From: Mycobacterium sp. KBS0706
GTDB taxonomy: Bacteria; Pseudomonadota; Alphaproteobacteria; DSM-16000; Inquilinaceae
Reading direction: 5' to 3'
DNA length: 32,683 nt
Assembly (NCBI RefSeq): GCF_005938675.2
Contig: NZ_VCCH02000088.1
Span: forward strand, 1 to 32,683
This document shows, one piece after another, positions 7,506-14,785 of this stretch (within the stretch, counting starts at the first letter, position 1; each line of letters opens with the position of its first letter). Both the position numbers and the translations under genes were made by a program. Under the pieces are notes generated by a model. It saw nothing but the letters and a program-made list of their open reading frames with translations. It was not told the DNA's origin and did not search any database.

Positions 7506-9299
7506 TCACCACCCGCAGCTCTGGCCCTTGTTCTGTTCGGTCAGCCAGTCGTTCAGGGGCGTGAAGTATTCGACCACGGCGCTGGCGTCTGTCTTGCGCT
7601 CGCCGGTAAAGGCCTCCAGCTCGTCCGGCCAGGGCTTGGACTGGCCCATCTCCAGCATCGCGTTGAAGCGCTCGCCGACCTGCTTGTCGCCATAGACCGA
7701 GCAGCGATGCAGCGGCCCGGTCCATCCGGCTAGCTGGCACGCGGCGCGGTGGAACTGGAACTGGTAGATATGGGCCAGGAAGTACCGCGTGTAGGGCGTG
7801 TTGCCCGGGATGTGGTACTTGGCGCCGGGGTCGAAGGCGTCGGCCGGGCGCGGCCCCGGCGGCACCAGCCCCTGATACTTCAGCCGCAGCGCCCACCAGG
7901 CGTCGTTGTAGGTCTCCGGCGTGGCCTTCCCCGCGAACACCTCCCAGCGCCAGCGGTCGACCAGCAGCCCGAAGGGCAGGAAGGCGATCTTGTCGAGCGC
8001 CATCTTCAGCAGGAACGGGATGTCGCCCTCGGCTCCCGGCACCTTGTCCAGCAGGCCGATCTGGTTCAGGTAGGTCGGGGTCAGCGCCGACAGCCCGACG
8101 AAATCGCCGATCGCCTCGTGGAACCCGTCATTGGCCCCGTTCTTGAACAGGTAGGGCTGGTCCTTGTAGGCGCGCTGATAGTAGTTGTGCCCGAGCTCGT
8201 GGTGGACGGTGTAGAAATCCTCGCCGTTCACCTTGGTGCACATCTTGATGCGGACGTCGTCGCGGTCGTCCAGGTCCCAGGCCGAGGCGTGGCAGACGAC
8301 GTCGCGGCCCTCCGGCCGCACGATCTGCGAGCGCTGCCAGAAGGTATCGGGCAAGGGCGCCAGCCCGAGCGAGGTGTAGAAGGCCTCGCCGGTCTTCACC
8401 ATCTTCGTGGCGTCGTAGCCCTGGGCAACCAACAGCTTGTCCAGGCTGTAGCCCTCGGCCTCGTCCTTCGGCGCCACCAAATCGTAGATGTTGCCCCAGG
8501 ACTGGGCCCACATGTTGCCCAGGAGGTCGGCGCGGATGGGCCCGGTCTTCGGCTGCACCGCATCGCCGTATTTCGCGTTCAGCCGGCCGCGGACATAGCA
8601 GTGCAGGTTCTTGTAGAAGGGCTCGACCTGGCCCCACAGCCGGTCGGTCTCGGCCGCGAAATCATCGGCCGGCATGTCGTAGCCGGACCGCCACAGCGCG
8701 CCGGTGTCGGCATAGCCCAGCGCCGTCGACCCCTCATTCGCCAGCGCCACCAGCCGGGCATAGTCCGGCTTCATCACCGGCGAGATGCCGTGCCAGCCTT
8801 CCCACACCGCCTTGGTCTCGGCCGGGTCGCGCGAGGCGGCCAGGATGTCCTCGGCGTCGCTCAGCGTCAGGGTCTTGCCCTGATAGGGGAACTCGCCCGT
8901 CGAGTAAGTGGAATCGAGCTTGGTGCTCAGCGTCGCCAGCTCGTGCGCGGCACCCGGCCGGTCCGGCGCCGGCAGCACCAGGTTGCGCTTCAGGATGTCG
9001 AGCTTGCGCCGGGTCACCGGGTCGAGCTGGACCTCGTCGAATCGCGAGGCTTCCTTGGCATAGGCGCTGGTCTTCTCGGTCCATTCGCCATTGGCCTTGG
9101 CCTCCAGCCACTGGGTGTCGTCGGTGATGAAGGTGGCACGGACCCAGGAGGCCTTGTTCAGATACTCGCTGGTGGCGGCCAGGTCGGCCTCGGCCTTGTC
9201 GACGAAGGCGCGGGCCTCCTCCGGGGTCTGGGCCGAGGCGGCGATGCCCCACAGCAGGGCGGCCGCGGCGGTGCCGGCGGCCAGCAGGCGGGATCTCAT
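7506..9299 (-). CDS. Exported M2-family (ACE-like) zinc metallopeptidase
   Basis: A 597-residue protein with a Sec signal peptide (MRSRLLAAGTAAAALLWGIA, cleavage after ASA). The zinc motif HELGH is at about 367-371 and the third ligand lies in HEAIGD at about 394-399, the M2 spacing. WAQSWGNIY, HASAWDL and IPGNTPYTRYFLAHIYQFQFH are typical of peptidyl-dipeptidase A. M2 enzymes release dipeptides from peptide C-termini; this one should act in the periplasm. I chose ATG 9299 because AGGGGGA precedes it at a normal distance; ATG 9320 would add seven residues ahead of the signal peptide. Its 3' end faces the palindromic repeat. The physiological substrate in bacteria is unknown. Confidence 0.94.
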   Translation of the reverse strand: MRSRLLAAGTAAAALLWGIAASAQTPEEARAFVDKAEADLAATSEYLNKASWVRATFITDDTQWLEAKANGEWTEKTSAYAKEASRFDEVQLDPVTRRKLDILKRNLVLPAPDRPGAAHELATLSTKLDSTYSTGEFPYQGKTLTLSDAEDILAASRDPAETKAVWEGWHGISPVMKPDYARLVALANEGSTALGYADTGALWRSGYDMPADDFAAETDRLWGQVEPFYKNLHCYVRGRLNAKYGDAVQPKTGPIRADLLGNMWAQSWGNIYDLVAPKDEAEGYSLDKLLVAQGYDATKMVKTGEAFYTSLGLAPLPDTFWQRSQIVRPEGRDVVCHASAWDLDDRDDVRIKMCTKVNGEDFYTVHHELGHNYYQRAYKDQPYLFKNGANDGFHEAIGDFVGLSALTPTYLNQIGLLDKVPGAEGDIPFLLKMALDKIAFLPFGLLVDRWRWEVFAGKATPETYNDAWWALRLKYQGLVPPGPRPADAFDPGAKYHIPGNTPYTRYFLAHIYQFQFHRAACQLAGWTGPLHRCSVYGDKQVGERFNAMLEMGQSKPWPDELEAFTGERKTDASAVVEYFTPLNDWLTEQNKGQSCGW

Positions 9300-9471
9300 C
9301 GGGACGGTCCCCCTATGCATTGAATTTTATGAGAAATTTCCGGCGTTCTCCCCATCGCCGGACCGATTGCGCCCATGGAAAGCGGCTGGGAATTGCCTGT
9401 CAATCGCTGCGTGGCCGGGCCAAGCAGAGGGCGGCTTCGAGTTGGTTCCCAGGATGAAGATCTCGAAAGCA

Positions 9472-9612
9472 GAGCCTGTCCCGGAGCTCGTCCTGGTGAG
9501 TCGGCTGGCGTGGTTTTCGAGAACCGGAGCGCAGCGCACATTTGGTGCGTGAGCACCGGAAGCGGAGAAAACCGCGTCAGACGGCCGCCGGGGCGAGCTC
9601 CGGGGCAGGCTC
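9472..9612. repeat. Long stem-loop intergenic repeat (about 141 bp)
   Basis: Two 25-base arms, starting GAGCCTGTCCCGGAGCTCG at 9472 and ending CGAGCTCCGGGGCAGGCTC at 9612, pair along their length with three G-U wobbles as RNA. Inner arms CGTGGTTTTC and GAAAACCGCG also pair, and the tip has GCAC/GTGC. The element ends next to the stop codon of the downstream-encoded serine hydrolase and occupies about half of the 313-bp gap before the M2 gene. In the rest of that gap (9300-9471) I see no gene. Confidence 0.8.
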
Positions 9613-10647
9613 TCAGAACGGCCAGGCGGCCGACACCGTGTTCGACACTCCGCGGCGCAGGGCCTGGATGCCGGTCTCGACATGGCGCGACGGGTGCACG
9701 CGGTTGGTCAGCAGGGTCCAGGCGTGGCCGCGCTCCAGGTCGAGCCACAGCGCCGTGCCGGTGAAGCCGGTGTGGCCGATCGTGTCGGGCGAGCACAGCG
9801 ACCCGCCGGACCAGCCCTCGTGCCGAATTTGCCAGCCCAGGCCGTGCGGGTGGCCATCGGCGCGCAGCATCTCGGCGACCGTGGCCGGCCGCAGCACCTC
9901 TTCGGCCAGGAAGCGCTGGGCGAAGTCCAGCACCGCGGCGGCGCTGCCGAACAGCCCGGCATGGCCGGCCAGGCCGCCCAGCGCATAGGCGTTCTCGTCA
10001 TGCACCTCGCCGCGCATTACCCGGCCGCGCCAGGTGCAGCGCTCGGTGGCGACGGCGCGGGACGGGCCGGGGCTGACGGCGAAGTCGCCGGGCGGCAGCA
10101 GGTCGCGCAGCGGCTTGTCCCGCAGCCGCTCGATCAGGATGCCCAGCAGCACGTAGTTGACGTCGGAATAGGTCTCAGCGCCGCCCGCCCAGTCCTTCTG
10201 CAGCACCAGCGCCTTCAGCGTCTCCGGGTCGCTGCCCCAGGTGTATAGCGGCTCCACCGCCGGCAGGCCGGAGCGGTGGGACAGCAGCTGCCGCACCGTG
10301 ACCTGCCGCACCCAGTGCTCGGGCTGGTACTGGCGCAGGTCCGGCAGGTGAAGCGCCAGCGGGTCGGCCAGGTCGATCCGCCCCTGCTCGACCAGCCGCA
10401 GCACCTCGGTGGCGGTCAGGATCACCTTGGTCAGGCTGGCCAGGTCGAACAGCGCATCCTCGGCCAGGGCCACGCGTTCCGGCACCAGCGCGGCCTGGCC
10501 GCCGGAGCGGATCGCGCGATCGCCGTCGCGGGTCACCAGCCCCAGCACGGCGCCGGGGATGCGGCCGGCATCGATCGCTTCATCGACCAGGGCGAAGGCG
10601 GCATCGGCCGCGGCGGCGAGGGTCATGGGACGCAGTTCCAGAAACAT
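9613..10647 (-). CDS. Serine hydrolase, class C beta-lactamase/PBP-like fold
   Basis: A 344-residue protein without a signal peptide. The active-site motifs are S71-L-T-K74, YSDVNY at 160-165 and HTG at 292-294 in GHTGFTGT. The run VHDENAYALGGLAGHAGLFG (216-234) is typical of the serine hydrolases found beside, or fused to, NagZ-type cell-wall-recycling enzymes. It follows anmK on the same strand with 199 bp between, most of it a repeat element. With ATG 10647 the AGGGGGA ribosome site lies in the arm of that repeat; ATG 10626 (MTLAAA) is an alternative with a weak site. A cytoplasmic role on muropeptides is an inference; a general esterase is the alternative. Confidence 0.88.
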   Translation of the reverse strand: MFLELRPMTLAAAADAAFALVDEAIDAGRIPGAVLGLVTRDGDRAIRSGGQAALVPERVALAEDALFDLASLTKVILTATEVLRLVEQGRIDLADPLALHLPDLRQYQPEHWVRQVTVRQLLSHRSGLPAVEPLYTWGSDPETLKALVLQKDWAGGAETYSDVNYVLLGILIERLRDKPLRDLLPPGDFAVSPGPSRAVATERCTWRGRVMRGEVHDENAYALGGLAGHAGLFGSAAAVLDFAQRFLAEEVLRPATVAEMLRADGHPHGLGWQIRHEGWSGGSLCSPDTIGHTGFTGTALWLDLERGHAWTLLTNRVHPSRHVETGIQALRRGVSNTVSAAWPF

Positions 10648-10652
10648 TTCAA

Positions 10653-10814
10653 GTCCCCCTCCCCTTGCGGGAGGGGGTAGGGGGAGGGGGTTCGGCCCGC
10701 AAGAACCGGAGCTTACGGGCAGGATCGACCGACGAGAAGTATCGACGGATGAGGGCTGCGCTCTTCGCTCGACAACCCCCTCCCCCTTGCCCCCTCCCGC
10801 GAGGGGAGGGGGGA
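10653..10814. repeat. GC-rich dumbbell repeat, copy 1
   Basis: A 162-bp composite palindrome. The left arm begins GTCCCCCTCCCC and holds a local hairpin CCCCCTCCC-CTTGC-GGGAGGGGG. The right arm ends GCGAGGGGAGGGGGGA and holds a second hairpin. Between the arms are about 85 unconserved bases from TTCGGCCC to TCGACAA. The same element in opposite orientation is at 16324-16489. Confidence 0.85.
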
Positions 10815-10846
10815 TTCGAGAGAGCGAGTGGCGATCAGTAAGGCGC

Positions 10847-11947
10847 TCACGCCGCGCGGGTCAGCGGCCGGTGCAGGACGCCGCCGGTCATCGGCCGGGG
10901 CACGCCGGTGGTGGTCGGCAGGCTCAGCGGCAGCCCGTCCAGCGAGCGCACGGCGAGGAAGGCGAAGGCCTGGGCCTCCAGCGCATCGCCGTCCCAGCCC
11001 ACCGCTTCGACCGGGTCGACCGGCACGCCCAGCGCCTGGCGCAGCCCGGCCATCAGCGTGCCGTTATGCCGGCCGCCGCCGGTCACCAGCCAGCGCCCGG
11101 GCGGGGCCGTGAAGTGCCGGCGCGACGCGGCGACCGAGGCGACGGTGAAGGCGGCCAGGGTGGCGGCGCCGTCGGCCAGCGTCAGCCCGTCCACCGCCGC
11201 CATCGGGAAGTCGTTGCGGTCCAGCGACTTCGGCGGCGCCGCGTCGAAATAGGGGTTGGCCAGCAGCGCCGCCAGCCGGTCTTCGGCGATGCGGCCGCTG
11301 GCGGCGATCCGCCCGTCCTCGTCGTAGCGGGCGCCGGTGTGGCGCTGCACCCAGTCGTCGATCATGGCGCTGGCCGGGCCGGTGTCGAAGGCGGTGATGG
11401 TGCCCTCTTCGATGACCGTGACATTGCCGACGCCGCCGAGATTCAGCACGGCCAGCGGCCGCGGCAGGTCCTTGGCCAAAGCGGCGTGGTACAGCGGCGC
11501 GAAGGGCGCGCCCTGGCCGCCGGCGGCGACGTCGGCGGAGCGGAAATCGTTGACGCAGGGGATGCCCAGCGCCGCGGCCAGCCGGGCGCCGTCCCCGAGT
11601 TGCCGGGTGAAGCGCCGCTCCGGCCGGTGCAGGATGGTCTGGCCGTGCATGCCGACCACATCGACCGTCTCGGACTTCAGCCCGGCCTCGTCCAGCAGGC
11701 GGCGCACGGCGGCGGTGTTCAGGTCGGTGACGGCGGCGGACAGCTCGGCCAGCGCCTCATGCTCGGCCCGCGCCGGGTCGCGCGCCACCGCCAGCAGGGC
11801 GTCGCGCACCGCATCGGTGTAGGGCGTGGTCGAGGCGGCGCCGCAGGCGAACACGGTCTCGCCGTCGGTCTCGATCACCGCGACGTCGACCCCGTCCATC
11901 GAGGTGCCGCTCATCAGCCCGATCGCGGTGCGCCGTGCTGTGGCCAT
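10847..11947 (-). CDS. anmK: Anhydro-N-acetylmuramic acid kinase
   Basis: A 366-residue protein, the usual AnmK length. Motifs: GLMSGTSMDGVDVA (10-23), GMHGQTILHRP (99-109), VNDFRSADVAAGGQGAPFAP (132-151), LNLGGVGNVT (169-178), FDTGPA (187-192) carrying the family's catalytic aspartate, and VTGGGRHN near the C-terminus. AnmK opens and phosphorylates 1,6-anhydro-MurNAc from peptidoglycan turnover to give MurNAc-6-phosphate, the first committed step of amino-sugar recycling, in the cytoplasm. GAGGAG precedes ATG 11947. It probably shares an operon with the serine hydrolase downstream. MurQ, NagZ and AmpD genes are not in the window. Confidence 0.96.
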   Translation of the reverse strand: MATARRTAIGLMSGTSMDGVDVAVIETDGETVFACGAASTTPYTDAVRDALLAVARDPARAEHEALAELSAAVTDLNTAAVRRLLDEAGLKSETVDVVGMHGQTILHRPERRFTRQLGDGARLAAALGIPCVNDFRSADVAAGGQGAPFAPLYHAALAKDLPRPLAVLNLGGVGNVTVIEEGTITAFDTGPASAMIDDWVQRHTGARYDEDGRIAASGRIAEDRLAALLANPYFDAAPPKSLDRNDFPMAAVDGLTLADGAATLAAFTVASVAASRRHFTAPPGRWLVTGGGRHNGTLMAGLRQALGVPVDPVEAVGWDGDALEAQAFAFLAVRSLDGLPLSLPTTTGVPRPMTGGVLHRPLTRAA

Positions 11948-12037
11948 GGGACTTCTCCTCGCGTTTCATCACCGACAACCGGCACTGGGATTATGACGAA
12001 GACACCAGCCGGCGGGAAAGCCGTTCGTGTCCCATTC

Positions 12038-12066
12038 TTGTCAAATTGTGACAGTTTCATTACAAA
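12038..12066 (+). promoter_or_regulatory. Promoter with overlapping dyad, upstream of the ParB-like gene
   Basis: TTGTCA (12038-12043), 17-bp spacer, TACAAA (12061-12066). A perfect inverted repeat TGTCA-N5-TGACA (12039-12053) overlaps the -35 hexamer, where a repressor would block. The surrounding stretch is visibly richer in A and T than its neighbours. anmK is transcribed the other way from 11947, so a regulator here could affect both genes. Confidence 0.5.
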
Positions 12067-12094
12067 CTCAGTGTTGCGATCGGGGAGAGAAGCA

Positions 12095-13039
12095 ATGCTG
12101 ACCTATCAGCGTACCAATGCCGCCATCATCCCTCTCTTTCGGCAAATTACTGAGAATCAAGAAAAACCGAAACCGCAGACGATTCTGGAGTCTCGTTTGA
12201 GATTCCGAGGAAGAATGCTGCGGGACATGAAGAAACTATCGGAATGTCCGGAGAGATCCTTGGTTTCTCCTCGAGACGCGCGGATCTTCTACGGATCCGC
12301 CCTGCTGCGCTGGGTGCCGACGCGGCTCGTGACCCGGACTCTGGCCACCCAGGTCCATGCCCGGGGCCGTCCGGTCTGGCTGCGGGATCGCTTCATCGAT
12401 GCCGGCGACTGGTCGGAGATCTCGAAGCCGGTCGCCGACAGCTTCCACCACCAGTGGTTCAATGATCTCGTCTGGAGCGGCGCTCCGACCACCTCCCCCA
12501 GCTATCGCAGGCTGCTGCGCCTGATGGAGGCGGGCCGTCCGATGCAGGTCGGCCCGCTGGTGCTCGACAGCGTTGAGGCGATCGAATCCTATCGCCGCTA
12601 CTGCGAATCGCTGCTCGACAGCATCCGGACCCACGGCGTGACACCGCGGGAGCTGACCCCCGATTTCACCCCGGCTCGCGGGCGCGACCCGCGCAGCGAA
12701 CGCACGGAGGGCGACATCATCGTCGCGGTCGGGCCGGGCGGCGAATTCTACCGGATGCTGGCCGGGCGGCACCGGATCTGTGCCGCGCAGGCGCTCGGCC
12801 TCGACCACGTTCCGGTCAGCATCCGGCTGGCGCACGCGACCTGGCTCTGGGTCCTGGCCGATCGCTATGACGTGCCACCGCACCAGGCTTTCGCCTGCTG
12901 GCTCGACACGTTCGAGCCGGTGCATGTCTCGGCGGTCGGGAAGATCAAGACCCAGCTCGTCGCCTGGGCGCTCTGCATCCCGGGCCTGGCGGAGGCGTGG
13001 CTGGGGACGACGGAAGCATTGCAGGCCGCGATCGTCTGA
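12095..13039 (+). CDS. ParB/Srx-like-fold protein of unknown function
   Basis: A 314-residue protein; GGGGAGAG precedes ATG 12095. I do not recognise the full-length family. The best clue is at about residues 215-245: a GGEFYRMLAGRHRICAAQ stretch followed by LGLDHVPVSIRLAH, which resembles the GRHR...LG...VPV core of ParB N-terminal/sulfiredoxin-like domains. The N-terminal 60 residues are basic (RLRFRGRMLRDMKK) with a lower-GC coding sequence. No helix-turn-helix, signal peptide or membrane segment is obvious. It is not next to parA, so chromosome segregation is unlikely; related orphan domains occur near surface-polysaccharide genes. It converges on the second serine hydrolase with 16 bp between stops. 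Confidence 0.72.
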   Translation: MLTYQRTNAAIIPLFRQITENQEKPKPQTILESRLRFRGRMLRDMKKLSECPERSLVSPRDARIFYGSALLRWVPTRLVTRTLATQVHARGRPVWLRDRFIDAGDWSEISKPVADSFHHQWFNDLVWSGAPTTSPSYRRLLRLMEAGRPMQVGPLVLDSVEAIESYRRYCESLLDSIRTHGVTPRELTPDFTPARGRDPRSERTEGDIIVAVGPGGEFYRMLAGRHRICAAQALGLDHVPVSIRLAHATWLWVLADRYDVPPHQAFACWLDTFEPVHVSAVGKIKTQLVAWALCIPGLAEAWLGTTEALQAAIV

Positions 13040-13055
13040 GATGGGCGATCAGTGC

Positions 13056-14618
13056 CTATTCGCGCCGGAACATGTAGGACTGGTTCTCGATGGTCAAGCG
13101 CAGCAGGGGCTTGGTTCCGTTCGTGTCGATCTGGAACTGGGCGAAGCCGGCCGGGCTGGGGCCGCTGTCCTCGACCATGGCGGCGAAGCGGCCCACCGGC
13201 TTCTGCCGGAGGATGAAGACGCTGCCGTCCCACGGCTCCAGCTGCAGCACGGCGCCGCCATCCTGCAGCTCCAGCACCGCGCCGTCGCCGTCCTGGCGCA
13301 GCACCGCCTTGCCGAGGCTCGGCTCGGCATAGCTGCCGGCCAGCGGCGCCAGCGGCAGGGCAGGCTGCGGGTTCTCCGGCTTCACGAACGCCTTCGCCGC
13401 TTCGGCGAACCGGCCTTTCGCCGCCTCGAGCGCGGCCGCGGCATGGTCGACCCGCGGATTGTCCAGCAGGCGGTCCAGCACCCAGGCGCCCACGGCGTCC
13501 GGGAACCCGACATTCTCCGCATTGGTCAGGACGATGACCCCGACATCCTTCTCGGGCACGAAGCCGACATAGGCGCCGAAGCTGGGGGTGCCGCCATTGT
13601 GCCAGATGATGCGGCCGTTCGGGGTCGAGATCCCGACCCAGCCCATCGCGTAGAAGGCCTTGTCGTTGATCCCCACCCGCGCCGTGCGGGTCACCGCCAT
13701 ATTCGCCGGCGAGACGATGGTCTGCCCGTCGAAGCTGCCGTCGCGCAGCTGCAGCCGCAGCCAGCGGCCCATGTCCTCGATGGTGGAGTTCATGTCGCCG
13801 GCGCCACCGAAGGCGTAGGGGAAGATCGGCGTGAACGGCACCTCGACCGTGCCGTCGGGGGTCCAGCGATGGCCCTGGGTGTGGTCCGGCGCGGCCTCGA
13901 TCGCCTCGGCGGTGGTCGAGGTCTCGACCATGCCGAGCGGCTGCAGCAGGTCCTGGCGCAGCACCGCGTTCCAGTCCGCGGCCCCCTCGCCGCGGGCGAC
14001 GATGCGGCCGGCCAGCAGATGCGTGATGTTGGTGTAGGCGAAGGTGGAGCGGAAGCTCGAGACCGGCTCGACATGGCGCAGCGACCGGATCAGCGCCGCC
14101 TCGTCCAGCCCCAGGATGCCGAGCGAATCATTGGCGTAGGGCGGCAGGCCCGAGCGTTGCGCCAGCAGGTCGAAGACCCGGAACTCGCGCGTCACCCAAG
14201 GGTCCTTCAGCTGGAACTCCGGGTCGAGATCGACGATGCGGTTGTCCCAATGCAGCTTGCCGCGGTCGACGGCGATCGCCAGGGTGGCGGCCAGGAAGGC
14301 CTTGGTGGTCGACCCGATCTGGAACACGGTGCGGGTGCCGACCGCCCCGCCCTTCGCCTTGCTGCGCACGCCGAAGCCCTGGGCGTAGACCAGCTTGTCG
14401 CCGCTGACGATGCCGATGGCCAGGCCCGGCGTGTCGAACGCCTTCATCCCGGCCGTCACATAGGAGTCGAGCTCGGGCTCCAGCGCCTCGATCCGGGCCG
14501 CCATCGGCGTCCCCGAATCCGCCGCCCGTGTTGCCGGGCTGCCGATGGCCAGGGCGAAGATGGCGAGCGCCGTGGCCGTTGAAAGAGCGCTGCCGCCCCG
14601 GATCCGCCGACTGATCAT
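13056..14618 (-). CDS. Exported serine hydrolase (beta-lactamase family) with C-terminal accessory domain
   Basis: A 520-residue protein. A signal peptide (residues 1-33, ending TRA) is followed by a class C beta-lactamase/DD-peptidase-like domain: S103-T-T-K106, Y195-T-N197 and H340-N-G342. MNSTIEDMGRWLRLQL is typical of the family. Residues from about 390 form a separate domain (LAGSYAEPSLGKAVLRQDGD ... FILRQKPVGRFAAMVED) like DUF3471 of bacterial serine hydrolases. It should act in the periplasm on D-amino-acid peptides or esters. AGGAGG precedes ATG 14618. It is divergent from the peptide-binding-protein gene, whose promoter lies back to back with its own, hinting at shared control. Confidence 0.9.
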   Translation of the reverse strand: MISRRIRGGSALSTATALAIFALAIGSPATRAADSGTPMAARIEALEPELDSYVTAGMKAFDTPGLAIGIVSGDKLVYAQGFGVRSKAKGGAVGTRTVFQIGSTTKAFLAATLAIAVDRGKLHWDNRIVDLDPEFQLKDPWVTREFRVFDLLAQRSGLPPYANDSLGILGLDEAALIRSLRHVEPVSSFRSTFAYTNITHLLAGRIVARGEGAADWNAVLRQDLLQPLGMVETSTTAEAIEAAPDHTQGHRWTPDGTVEVPFTPIFPYAFGGAGDMNSTIEDMGRWLRLQLRDGSFDGQTIVSPANMAVTRTARVGINDKAFYAMGWVGISTPNGRIIWHNGGTPSFGAYVGFVPEKDVGVIVLTNAENVGFPDAVGAWVLDRLLDNPRVDHAAAALEAAKGRFAEAAKAFVKPENPQPALPLAPLAGSYAEPSLGKAVLRQDGDGAVLELQDGGAVLQLEPWDGSVFILRQKPVGRFAAMVEDSGPSPAGFAQFQIDTNGTKPLLRLTIENQSYMFRRE

Positions 14619-14666
14619 GAAGCCTCCTGAAAATCGCGCATGAAAATTCTCAACACGGAAAACATT

Positions 14667-14695
14667 GTTATCATGAAGAGGCCTCCGGCAGTCAA
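14667..14695 (-). promoter_or_regulatory. Promoter of the exported serine hydrolase gene
   Basis: On the minus strand TTGACT (14695-14690), 17-bp spacer, GATAAC (14672-14667). This gives a leader of about 40 nt before AGGAGG and ATG 14618. Confidence 0.5.
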
Positions 14696-14727
14696 AGCGG
14701 AACGAAGCGCCGGCCTGTGCCGATCGA

Positions 14728-14756
14728 TTGACCTCGCCCTTTGACGCGCCTTTACT
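14728..14756 (+). promoter_or_regulatory. Promoter of the peptide-binding-protein operon
   Basis: TTGACC (14728-14733), 17-bp spacer, TTTACT (14751-14756). The -35 matches at five positions and the -10 at four. The predicted start is near 14763, 23 bases before ATG 14786. The two divergent promoters are 32 bp apart. Confidence 0.6.
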
Positions 14757-14785
14757 GGCCCCCAATCAACAGGGGGAGGCTGGAG

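Noticed and set aside
7204..7896. Minus-strand frame containing HCERSEAIHA and WIASSLRLLAMT.
   Set aside because: These peptides are the usual translation of the dispersed palindrome at 7307-7481, and the rest is a shadow of the M2 gene.
10409..12094. Upstream extension of the ParB-like gene's frame as one 876-residue protein.
   Set aside because: The extension runs opposite anmK and through a palindromic repeat. The ribosome site GGGGAGAG at ATG 12095 marks the true start.
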